Positions 37,914 through 44,433 of a stretch of 64,000 bases of DNA are shown one piece after another. The DNA is taken from positions 2,564,501-2,628,500 of the forward strand of contig NZ_OZ038525.1 in assembly GCF_964036645.1 (NCBI RefSeq). The letters are read 5' to 3'. Each line of letters starts with the position of its first letter. Position 1 is the first letter of the stretch. The notes under the pieces were generated by a model. The model was not told the DNA's origin. It did not search any database and worked only from the letters and a program-made list of their open reading frames with translations. This DNA comes from Tenacibaculum sp. 190524A02b (GTDB lineage: Bacteria > Bacteroidota > Bacteroidia > Flavobacteriales > Flavobacteriaceae). The translations under genes and the position numbers were made by a program.

Positions 37914-38369
37914 CTAATTTTCTATTTCACCCCTATATTTTTCCCTATCTGTTGAGTGAATTCCGAACATTGTAATTCCACTATCAAAGATTTTAATATC
38001 AAAATCACGCTTTATTTTATATCTGTCATCCAAATCCTTTGATAAATATATAAACCCTAGAAAAAAAACTCCAAATCCAACCCAAAATATTTTACAAATC
38101 AGTTTAGGTATGTTTACTTCCCATAATCGGTTTATAATCAACGTTACTATTAACCAAAAGGCAAAATAAGTCAGAAAATTAATTGTCATTTCAGTCAAAA
38201 AGTATTGAGTTGACAATGATGTATGAAACCCTTCGCACTTGTAGATTAAAGGAAAGCCATAGAAAAAAACATCTTTTGCATCTATCGCAATTCCAAACCA
38301 CCATTTGGTTATAATTCCAAATGAAATTAACGTCAAAGGTAATGTTTGTCTAAAAATTATTTTTTTCAT
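37914..38369 (-). CDS. Small membrane protein, three predicted helices
   Basis: 151 residues. Hydrophobic segments at about 9-29, 65-83 and 93-112; a soluble C-terminal tail with a basic/acidic mix (SKDLDDRYKIKRDFDIK). Not recognised. Translationally coupled to the Cys-rich small membrane protein that follows. No homologue could be assigned by eye. Confidence 0.6.
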   Translation of the reverse strand: MKKIIFRQTLPLTLISFGIITKWWFGIAIDAKDVFFYGFPLIYKCEGFHTSLSTQYFLTEMTINFLTYFAFWLIVTLIINRLWEVNIPKLICKIFWVGFGVFFLGFIYLSKDLDDRYKIKRDFDIKIFDSGITMFGIHSTDREKYRGEIEN

Positions 38370-38393
38370 TTATCAAATTCGGGTAAGGATGCT

Positions 38394-38412
38394 CACACGA
38401 TTGCATCGTGTG
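38394..38412. repeat. Palindromic spacer element, copy 1
   Basis: CACACGATTGCATCGTGTG is a perfect 8-3-8 inverted repeat in the 52-base gap between two minus-strand genes. A degenerate sister lies at 39037-39057. Confidence 0.7.
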
Positions 38413-38421
38413 GTTAGATAT

Positions 38422-39018
38422 TTACCAAACAGTTTCTAAATCCGTTTCTGTTGCCTTTTCTACGCGATTTTCTTTTTTAATATCAATATACTCAGCTATT
38501 GTAAACTCCACCACTTTTTTCTCCTTATTAAGAGATAAAATATCCCAAACTTTTTCAGCATTTATATTATTGAATTCACATGGCAATTGACTCAAACGTT
38601 TTTCGAATAATTTTTGATTATAAGGTTTAGATATTCTAAAAACATCACTTCCAACAATCTCTGGAATAGTGTAAACAAAATCTAAGTTTAATAACTTTTC
38701 AATCAAACTCATTTTTCGTAGAATTCGATTTATTTTTATGTTATAAGACTTTCGAATATCAAACTCTGGAAATGTTTTTCGAGCTATTTTTTCATGTTTA
38801 ATTTTCTCTAGAAAATCAGCTTTTGGGTTATTATCTCCAGAACCATAAATAAAAAATCTTTCATCTGGCTTATTAATAAATATCAATCCTTGACCAACGT
38901 AAATTTCTGTCGGATGAAAATAACTAAAACAATAATAATCAGGAGTATTTTCAATTTCTCTTAGTTTCATTTCTGGAATACTCAACCCCTTAATATATTT
39001 TATAGCTAATTCTTTCAC
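38422..39018 (-). CDS. Cytosolic protein of unknown function
   Basis: 198 residues, no signal peptide or membrane segment. Not recognised. The segment GQGLIFINKPDERFFIYGSG recalls immunity-protein sheets of the Imm35/YrhB type, but this is only a resemblance. Single gene flanked by palindromic spacers. No neighbour suggests a toxin partner. Confidence 0.55.
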   Translation of the reverse strand: MKELAIKYIKGLSIPEMKLREIENTPDYYCFSYFHPTEIYVGQGLIFINKPDERFFIYGSGDNNPKADFLEKIKHEKIARKTFPEFDIRKSYNIKINRILRKMSLIEKLLNLDFVYTIPEIVGSDVFRISKPYNQKLFEKRLSQLPCEFNNINAEKVWDILSLNKEKKVVEFTIAEYIDIKKENRVEKATETDLETVW

Positions 39019-39036
39019 GATTATATTTTATTTACT

Positions 39037-39057
39037 CCACACGATTGCATTCTGTGG
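39037..39057. repeat. Palindromic spacer element, copy 2 (degenerate)
   Basis: CCACACGATTGCAT followed by TCTGTGG; arms CCACA / TGTGG with an internal mismatch compared with the copy at 38394-38412. Immediately beyond it, 39063-39097 repeats the 3' end of the RAYT gene at 40300-40332. Confidence 0.6.
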
Positions 39058-39132
39058 TTACAATTCATAGTTTAAATTAATTTTCAAAAAAAATAATAAT
39101 TCTAAAATGTCATGTTATTTCTTGCTCGCAAC

Positions 39133-39146
39133 ACGAAAAAGTTCGT
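39133..39146. repeat. Short hairpin in cassette spacer
   Basis: ACGAA AAAG TTCGT, a 5-4-5 inverted repeat; same core (ACGAA/TTCGT) as the larger element at 42349-42377. Confidence 0.45.
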
Positions 39147-39163
39147 ATAAGTACTCTATGGAA

Positions 39164-39454
39164 CTATTTATTTATCTCTTTATGATCTACCATAAAAACT
39201 AATATAATAGTACTAATTAGAGAGGTAATTAAAAATGGAATTAATTTTATTACATCAATTAATCTAACAGAAAGTCCTGCAATAAAAACTATTAAAAAAT
39301 AGAATAAAAACAAAACAATTCTCTTTTTAATTCTAGAGTTAAATCTTTTAATAATTCTTTCTCTAAAATATATTGTTATAAATATAGGGTTGAGAATTAC
39401 CCAACAAATCATTATCAATAATAGTTCCGTATATGAACCTGTTCCTCCAATCAT
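39164..39454 (-). CDS. Small membrane protein, about three predicted helices
   Basis: 96 residues. Hydrophobic segments at about 7-27, 45-63 and 69-90, with a basic loop (RERIIKRFNSRIKKR). Not recognised. Single gene between palindromic spacers. Confidence 0.55.
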   Translation of the reverse strand: MIGGTGSYTELLLIMICWVILNPIFITIYFRERIIKRFNSRIKKRIVLFLFYFLIVFIAGLSVRLIDVIKLIPFLITSLISTIILVFMVDHKEINK

Positions 39455-39490
39455 TTTTTTATGTTAACAACCTACACTACCATATAATTG

Positions 39491-39520
39491 CACCATACAA
39501 AAGGATTCGTGCAAGAGCGA
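39491..39520. repeat. Palindromic spacer element, degenerate
   Basis: Contains AAAGGATTCGTGCAAGAGCGA, partial match of the perfect copy at 42349-42377 (AAAGGATTCGTGCGGGAGCG). Lies between the membrane protein and the ParDE pair. Confidence 0.55.
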
Positions 39521-39551
39521 GTTTTTCTTATAGATTGTTAGCTACTGCCTA

Positions 39552-39848
39552 TTATAATCTATTCTCAATATCCATTCTTTGATGTAGAATTCGAATTATT
39601 TCTACTATTTGAGTTTTCTTGTCTATTTTATAGAATAAATAATGAAGTTTAACTTTAGTTCTTAAATATCCTTTTCTAACATAACTAAAGTCTTTTCCTT
39701 CTTCCGGTTTTGTCGAGATATACTCAATCTCCTCAAAAATTTGATTTAGATATCTGTCAGCTTTTTCAATAGACCAAGTTTCAAAAGTATATGCCCATAT
39801 TTTTTTAAGGTCTTTTTCCGCTTCAACACTAATTTTATATTTCGCCAC
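39552..39848 (-). CDS. parE: ParE/RelE-family toxin
   Basis: 98 residues, basic. Matches the RelE/ParE fold: YKISVEAEKDLKKIWAYT, the GKDFSYVRKGYLRTKVKLHY strand pair and IVEIIRILHQRMD at the C-terminus, the ParE-type ending. ParE toxins inhibit DNA gyrase; RelE toxins cut mRNA; the ParD-type partner favours ParE. Overlaps the antitoxin gene by 14 bases. Its location inside an array of unrelated accessory genes fits a stabilising role (inference). Confidence 0.88.
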   Translation of the reverse strand: MAKYKISVEAEKDLKKIWAYTFETWSIEKADRYLNQIFEEIEYISTKPEEGKDFSYVRKGYLRTKVKLHYLFYKIDKKTQIVEIIRILHQRMDIENRL

Positions 39849-40089
39849 TCGAATATTTTTTATGCATTGAACTTAAAAAATCACTCTTACTAAAGTTCTC
39901 TACAAATCCTGAGTTTTCTCCTTTTTTTAATTCTCTAATTAGTTCTTTTTTCTTATTCTCCTCTTGTTCAAATAATCTTAGCGCAGTTCTAACGACTTCG
40001 CTTGCAGACGAAAATCGTCCTGAGGTTATTTGTTCACTTATAAATTCATTAAAGTAATCACCCAACAATATTGATGTATTTTTTGCCAT
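39835..40089 (-). CDS. parD: ParD-family antitoxin
   Basis: 84 residues. N-terminal ribbon-helix-helix of the ParD/CC2985 type: a strand KNTSILLGDYF, then FISEQITSGRFSSASEVVRTALRLFEQEE. The C-terminal ~30 residues are the flexible toxin-binding tail. Antitoxin first, toxin second with overlapping ends, as usual. Probably binds its own promoter just upstream of 40089. Confidence 0.9.
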   Translation of the reverse strand: MAKNTSILLGDYFNEFISEQITSGRFSSASEVVRTALRLFEQEENKKKELIRELKKGENSGFVENFSKSDFLSSMHKKYSSGEI

Positions 40090-40151
40090 AATTATTGTTT
40101 TTTACAAATATACCAATTTATGGTATTAAACACAAATCTTTGGGTTATAGC

Positions 40152-40199
40152 TAACGCTGTAGGCATGAGCTGTAAACCATTGTCTTTTGCCTATTGTTA
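40152..40199. repeat. attC-like palindromic spacer
   Basis: TAACGCTGTAGGCA at the left and TGCCTATTGTTA at the right form an imperfect inverted repeat (TAGGCA/TGCCTA plus TAAC/GTTA) around a 22-base centre. It lies between the parD start and the RAYT 3' end in a 219-base gap. The arrangement TAAC...GTTA resembles the outer boxes of an integron attC, but the consensus cores do not match well. Confidence 0.45.
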
Positions 40200-40308
40200 T
40201 CGGTTGTCTTTGATGAGTATTCACTCAGTAAAGAACTGATAAAGTTGGGTATCTAAAGCTTCTTCGTTGTAACTCTAGAAAGGCATCGTGGTGGTGACTA
40301 TTCTTAGT

Positions 40309-40872
40309 TTAAATTAATTTTCTAAAAATAATGATATTATCTAACAAACCTGTTTCTCCAGCATAGTCAATAGCACTACTATATCTATAATCTTCTGGTT
40401 TAAAAACCCAACCTGCTTTTACTGGGTTATTATGGATATAGTTAATTTTTTCATTGATTACCTTAGTACTCCACAATTCTATTGGTTTATTATCATGCCT
40501 CCAAAATTGATATTTCTTTACATTTGAAGATTTATTGGCTACTTTTTGAAATTCCGCTAATAGTAATTCTTTCCTGCTTTCTCTAAGGTTTTCCTGAATC
40601 GCTTTTACGATTGCTTTACTTGTAAATCATTTAAAATCTCCTAATAACAACTGTGGTGGTTGTCCTTGGGTACTTCTAAATATTAAATGAATATGATTAG
40701 TCATAATACACCAAGAAAAAATTTCCATTCCTTTATTTTCTTGACAAAATGATAGGCTTTTCAATAAAATATCTTTGTACTCATTTCTGGTAAAAACATC
40801 TAACCACTTTACTACTGCAAAGCTTACAAAATAGATGCCGTCTGGATTATGGAATTTATAGTTTCTACTCAT
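40309..40872 (-). pseudogene. RAYT (REP-associated tyrosine transposase), interrupted by an in-frame stop
   Basis: IS200/Y1 superfamily transposase. The first part (from MSRNYKFHNPDGIYFVSF) has the His pair in MTNHIHLIF, the HUH motif. At codon about 81 an in-frame TGA follows LLLGDFK; the reading frame continues unchanged after it with FTSKAIVKAIQENLRESRKE, WRHDNKPIELWS and YIHNNPVKAGWV, family signatures ending in a TAA at 40309-40311. A single base change (CGA or AGA to TGA) explains it. The catalytic Tyr of the family would lie downstream of the stop. A REP-like palindrome sits 19 bases before the start codon (40891-40924), as RAYT theory expects. Confidence 0.82.
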
Positions 40873-40890
40873 AGCACAGCTAAAATACAA

Positions 40891-40924
40891 AAAACTACCT
40901 TACATTTTACTGTACAGTAGTTTT
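40891..40924. repeat. REP-like nested palindrome, copy 2, upstream of RAYT
   Basis: Opposite-strand copy of 18782-18815: on the minus strand outer arms AAAACTACT / GGTAGTTTT and inner TACA / TGTA around GTAAAA. About 30 of 34 bases agree with copy 1. Confidence 0.75.
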
Positions 40925-40989
40925 CTATTTTTATTTTGTGACGTCCTGAATACTCGTTACAATAATTAATATATTAAAGGTAGTAATTT

Positions 40990-41930
40990 TTAAATTGCTA
41001 CCTTTAGTTTTTTGTAGCTTTTTCTTTTGACTTTTTTTTGTTGGTGCATTTGATTAGGAGTTAACATTGAATTTGATAAATGAGGTCTTATTTGATTGTA
41101 AATATTGATTGCATTTTTAATTAACTTCTTTTTAATTTGTATAGAAACGTCGTATTTATCAATTGCAAATTCTTGTTTAAGAATCCCATTGATTCTTTCA
41201 GCTATAGCATTTTCATAAGGATCATATTTTTCAGTCATGCTAGGTTTGATATTATTGATACTTAACATTTTTTGATATTCATTAGAGCAATATTGTAACC
41301 CTCTATCTGAATGATGAATAATAGGTTCTTTATTATAATTTCTATTAGAGATTGCCATATCTAGGGCTCTTAAAGAACCTGCTACATTTAAACTATTAGA
41401 GACATCATACCCCATTATTTTTTTAGAGTAAGCATCAGTAATTAGCGCTAAATAACATGGGTTTTCTCTCTTTCCAATGTAAGTAATATCACTCACCCAT
41501 ACTTGTTCAGGTCTTACAAATTCTATATTTTTAAGTTGATTTACATGTTTTCTAAATCTATGATGAGAATTTGTAGTTATATGATATTTTTTCTTGGTAG
41601 AATTAATAAATTATTAGCTTTTAATATTTTAAACAACTTATCACGACCAACACCAATTGCTTTTAATTCAGATTTTAAAAGATAAAATAATTTCCTTGTA
41701 CCTATTCTCGGCATTGATATACGGATAGTATTTACTAAATCAATAACCTTTTTACTAAGCTTTTGTTTCTCTTTATATGAATGAATAGCTCTATAATATA
41801 CCTGCCTATTCACCCCGAGTAAATCACAGGTAGCTGTTATGCTTTCTTTGGCTTCTTGACTATATTTTTTGATAACTCGGGTACGTGCTTTTTCTGATTG
41901 GAATATTAAATTCTTCTTCAGCAATATCAA
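40990..41930 (-). pseudogene. IS3 transposase orfB (DDE integrase), frameshifted
   Basis: The N-terminal part (to LLILPRKNII) and the C-terminal part (from MSDITYIG) are in different frames. Reading through the A6 run (T6 on the plus strand, 41587-41592) with one extra A gives RKKYHITTNSHHRFRKH..., joining the halves, so one A is missing or is a base-call error. Catalytic triad visible: WVSDITY, HHSDRGLQY and ENAIAERINGILKQE. The N-terminal HTH_21-type region has SITATCDLLGVNRQVYYRA. orfB starts 71 bases before the orfA stop and lies +1, not the usual -1, relative to orfA. Confidence 0.82.
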
Positions 41931-42267
41931 TCATCATATCAAAAATGATGACTTTTTTATCAGCAAGCTCTGCTAAATATTCAGCACGTGCTTTTTGCTT
42001 TTCTAAAAGCTTGACTTGTTGCTCTAATTCTAAAATACGCTGTTCAGGTGTTTTTGACATGGTTTGATTTATACTAAAATCGTAATCAAATTTACCATAT
42101 TTTTTTAACCAAGTACGAATCGTAGATCTTGCTTGAATACCATATTTATCAATCGCTTGAGTTCTGGTTAATAATCCTTGCTCAATCTCTTGAACAACTT
42201 GTAGTTTAAAGGACAAACTATAATCCTTTTGGGTTCGCTTTACATAATCTGATTTCCTAGAATCCAT
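41860..42267 (-). CDS. IS3 transposase orfA (DNA-binding)
   Basis: 135 residues. N-terminal HTH (YSLSFKLQVVQEIEQGLLTR, IQARSTIRTWLKKYG) and a leucine-rich coiled coil (RILELEQQVKLLEKQKARAE), the OrfA pattern. Overlaps orfB by 71 bases. Starts about 40 bases inside the right terminal repeat. Confidence 0.85.
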   Translation of the reverse strand: MDSRKSDYVKRTQKDYSLSFKLQVVQEIEQGLLTRTQAIDKYGIQARSTIRTWLKKYGKFDYDFSINQTMSKTPEQRILELEQQVKLLEKQKARAEYLAELADKKVIIFDMMIDIAEEEFNIPIRKSTYPSYQKI

Positions 42268-42348
42268 AAAATAACTTTTAGTTGTAACGCTATTTTAGGA
42301 CGGGACATTTATTAATAACTTTAGCTGTTAATACTTACTCATACTCGT

Positions 42349-42377
42349 CACACGAAAGGATTCGTGCGGGAGCGGGG
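42349..42377. repeat. Palindromic spacer element, perfect copy
   Basis: CACGAA AGGA TTCGTG (6-4-6) with the flanking tail CGGGAGCGGGG. Degenerate relatives at 39491-39520 and 39133-39146. Lies between the IS and the following minus-strand gene. Confidence 0.65.
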
Positions 42378-42389
42378 TTATTTTAGAAT

Positions 42390-42962
42390 CTATAATCCTT
42401 CTTCAAAATTCATTCTTTCAACCTTTTCTCTTTGCTCTATCAATGTTTCCACTCCAAAATCTCTTCGCTCTTTATTTGTAATTTTCGTTGTATCAATGTC
42501 GGCTAGTTTCCATGGTTCATCTCCATTTTTATGATATTGAGTCCCGTAAATCTGAGGTTTTCCAATACTTAATAAATACCTATCTGTAGCTGCAGCTAAA
42601 AGCCACTTATCAGCATTAGGATTTAACTCAATGCTTTTTTTCATAAGATTCATAGCCATTTTATAACTAGTTGAATCACCTCCGTGTTGAAATATCATAG
42701 CTGCATGTCTATAATCTTTTGATGTATGTAACTTCTTAAGTTTTATTAATTCCATTACTCTTAAACGTCTCAAGCTATCATTTTTTGAAACTTCATCCCA
42801 GTCTGTTTCAAAATAATCTTTTTGGCGGTCCTTTTGATCATTATAATGAATTTGACTTAGTTCAATGTTATCATTAAAGATTCCGTTCTTTATCGCATTT
42901 GAATGTTTTATATTGTTCTTACAAGAAGTAACTATAAATACGACTAAAATTATCCTTTTCAT
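42390..42962 (-). CDS. Lipoprotein with a DUF6624-like region
   Basis: 190 residues. Signal peptide with lipobox (FIVTSCKNN). The central part HAAMIFQHGGDSTSYKMAMN and WLLAAATDRYLLSIGKPQIYGTQY match my recollection of DUF6624 (FQHG and the RYL...PQ..GTQ signature); function unknown. The C-terminus is charged and coiled. Single gene between palindromic spacers. Family assignment is from memory and moderately certain. Confidence 0.6.
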   Translation of the reverse strand: MKRIILVVFIVTSCKNNIKHSNAIKNGIFNDNIELSQIHYNDQKDRQKDYFETDWDEVSKNDSLRRLRVMELIKLKKLHTSKDYRHAAMIFQHGGDSTSYKMAMNLMKKSIELNPNADKWLLAAATDRYLLSIGKPQIYGTQYHKNGDEPWKLADIDTTKITNKERRDFGVETLIEQREKVERMNFEEGL

Positions 42963-43064
42963 AAAAAAAATGTTTTAATGAAGCACAACGACCCAGCTAA
43001 GGAATCGTTGCGTTAGTTTTACTTTTACGTTATAAATATACCTAAAGATTTGAGTTGTCCGAGT

Positions 43065-43083
43065 ATTTTCCCAACGGGAAAAT
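43065..43083. repeat. Short hairpin in cassette spacer
   Basis: ATTTTCCC AAC GGGAAAAT, a perfect 8-3-8 inverted repeat in the gap 42963-43099. A second one (CAACGA/TCGTTG) lies near 42985-43010. Confidence 0.6.
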
Positions 43084-43099
43084 GCGTAAGCAGTGTTTT

Positions 43100-43978
43100 T
43101 TAGGTTTTGTTATATGCTTTTTTTACTATAGTTTTTTCTTTATTGGGCTTATTATACTCTATTGGATCTAATGAAAAAAAGCTTCTGTAGTTTTTGTCAT
43201 TAGGTTGAAATAAAGAGTTTTTTCCTTTGAATTTAACTTCTAGAGCAAGTTTTCCATTGTTTAAAAAACGTTGAAGTATAACTTCGTTTTTTTCTCTGTC
43301 TGAAATTACAATTTCATGGTGATAATGATTTGGAGCGCCTAAATAAGTTGAAAAAGGAATAGAATCTCTGGAATAGTTTAGGCTCCTTTTAAGTCCAACC
43401 TTACGCATAGGAGCTATTGAATCTATTTCATTTAGATATAATGTGATTAATTGATGTGGATCCCAAAAACTTGATGTAAACACTCCATCTTCATAAAGAA
43501 TATAATCAATATATTTTTCTTTCTTTTTTAACTCAGAATATATTTGTTGTATATATGTTTCATAAATATAACTAGAGAAGTCAGGATTACTAAGAAAGCC
43601 TTTAACAGTAAATCTATTTTCTATTCCAATTAAACCTAGATATTTATTGTTTTTAGCTTCAAAACATTCAAATTGAGTTGATGGATTACAAGTTTTATAT
43701 AAAGGGATAAAGCTACCTATTCCGATAGTTAACTCTTTTTTTTCTCTTAATTCGATAATTCTATTTCCAGTTCCTTGAATTATTATATTTCCATTTTTTA
43801 GTAAGAATTTATATGATACTTTATCTTCTCCTGCTAATATTCCATTTTGTATTTCACAGAAAGAACCTGAATTTTGTTGAGTCATTTTATAATATTTAAA
43901 ATGAATTGGAAAAAAACCGAAGTTGTGAAGGAGAATTAATATCGTAATTCCTATTATTAAAATTTTGAACTTTTTCAT
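43100..43978 (-). CDS. Membrane-anchored protein of unknown function
   Basis: 292 residues. One N-terminal hydrophobic segment at about 5-25 that may be an uncleaved anchor, then a mostly beta soluble part with scattered Cys (SFCEIQNG, KTCNPSTQFECF). Not recognised. Last gene of the second accessory zone; the shared boundary block starts 41 bases before its ATG. Confidence 0.55.
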   Translation of the reverse strand: MKKFKILIIGITILILLHNFGFFPIHFKYYKMTQQNSGSFCEIQNGILAGEDKVSYKFLLKNGNIIIQGTGNRIIELREKKELTIGIGSFIPLYKTCNPSTQFECFEAKNNKYLGLIGIENRFTVKGFLSNPDFSSYIYETYIQQIYSELKKKEKYIDYILYEDGVFTSSFWDPHQLITLYLNEIDSIAPMRKVGLKRSLNYSRDSIPFSTYLGAPNHYHHEIVISDREKNEVILQRFLNNGKLALEVKFKGKNSLFQPNDKNYRSFFSLDPIEYNKPNKEKTIVKKAYNKT

Positions 43979-44018
43979 TTTTAGACTAATTGCATATAAC
44001 GCAGAGGTAAATACAATG

Positions 44019-44097
44019 GTGTTATCCCCATTACATTTACAATGCTACTAGATTTTTTACTAATTAAAAACCATAAAGTAGTTCAACATCAATTTAA
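44019..44097. repeat. Array boundary block, copy 2
   Basis: Roughly 80% identical by eye to 21243-21322. Same position (upstream of the last minus-strand array gene) and orientation. Confidence 0.75.
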
Positions 44098-44254
44098 ACC
44101 GACAAACAACTAACTATAAACACCTTAACATCAAAACACTTTACTACTAAGTCAATAAATACAGCTATGGTAAACCTATATTTCATAAAATAAAAATTAG
44201 AATAAACTATAATATTCATTTAGCATATACTTCAACAAAATAACCTTGTGAAAA

Positions 44255-44340
44255 TGTATCAATGAGCTATGGAAACATAGCAACGGACTATAGGAAAGTA
44301 TCAGCGAACCAAATGCAAATGTCAGCGAACCGACTGAAAA
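44255..44340. repeat. Degenerate ~22-base tandem repeat
   Basis: Four imperfect units starting GTATCAATGAGC, ATAGCAACGGAC, GTATCAGCGAACC, GTCAGCGAACCG and each ending in an A-rich stretch. The first contains CTATG-GAAA-CATAG, a stem with a GNRA loop. Same position relative to the boundary block as the 23-bp array at 21381-21508. Confidence 0.55.
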
Positions 44341-44362
44341 TAATAGCTACTGCTCTAAAAAA

Positions 44363-44396
44363 AGAACCCGCTCAGAAAAAATTCTGAAACGGGCTC
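44363..44396 (-). terminator. Terminator after the larger LRR gene
   Basis: AGAACCCG and CGGGCTCT pair (with one mismatch) around an inner CAGAA / TTCTG stem; lies 38 bases past the gene's stop and ends in a T-run on the minus strand. Confidence 0.7.
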
Positions 44397-44433
44397 TAAC
44401 AAAAAGTAAAAAAATTAATACCCCTTCACTCTA

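Larger units (their letters stand above)
40937..42307 (-). mobile_element. IS3-family insertion sequence with imperfect terminal inverted repeats
   Basis: 1371 bases bounded by 26-bp inverted repeats matching at about 19 of 26 positions: TGTGACGTCCTGAATACTCG at 40937 and, on the other strand, TGTCCCGTCCTAAAATAGCG at 42307, both continuing TTACAA. Ends begin TG as in IS3. TTT flanks both sides, consistent with a 3-bp target duplication. Carries orfA and a frameshifted orfB. Inserted in an A/T-rich spacer between the REP copy and the 42.4-kb lipoprotein gene. Confidence 0.85.
43979..44433. other. Array-end region with boundary block and degenerate repeats
   Basis: 455 bases without a gene. It contains the second boundary block (44019-44097), a degenerate ~22-base repeat (44255-44340) and a terminator at 44363-44396. 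Most of the rest is AT-rich. Confidence 0.6.

Noticed and set aside
39133..39146. Independent terminator
   Set aside because: Hairpin lacks a T-run in the needed orientation; grouped with array spacers instead.
40152..40199. True integron attC site
   Set aside because: Outer boxes and inner TAGGCA arms are suggestive, but the RYYYAAC/GTTRRRY cores do not match and no integrase is in the window; kept only as attC-like.
41860..41930. Standard -1 programmed frameshift between IS3 orfA and orfB
   Set aside because: The phase between the two frames is +1, so the usual A-run slippage would not join them.
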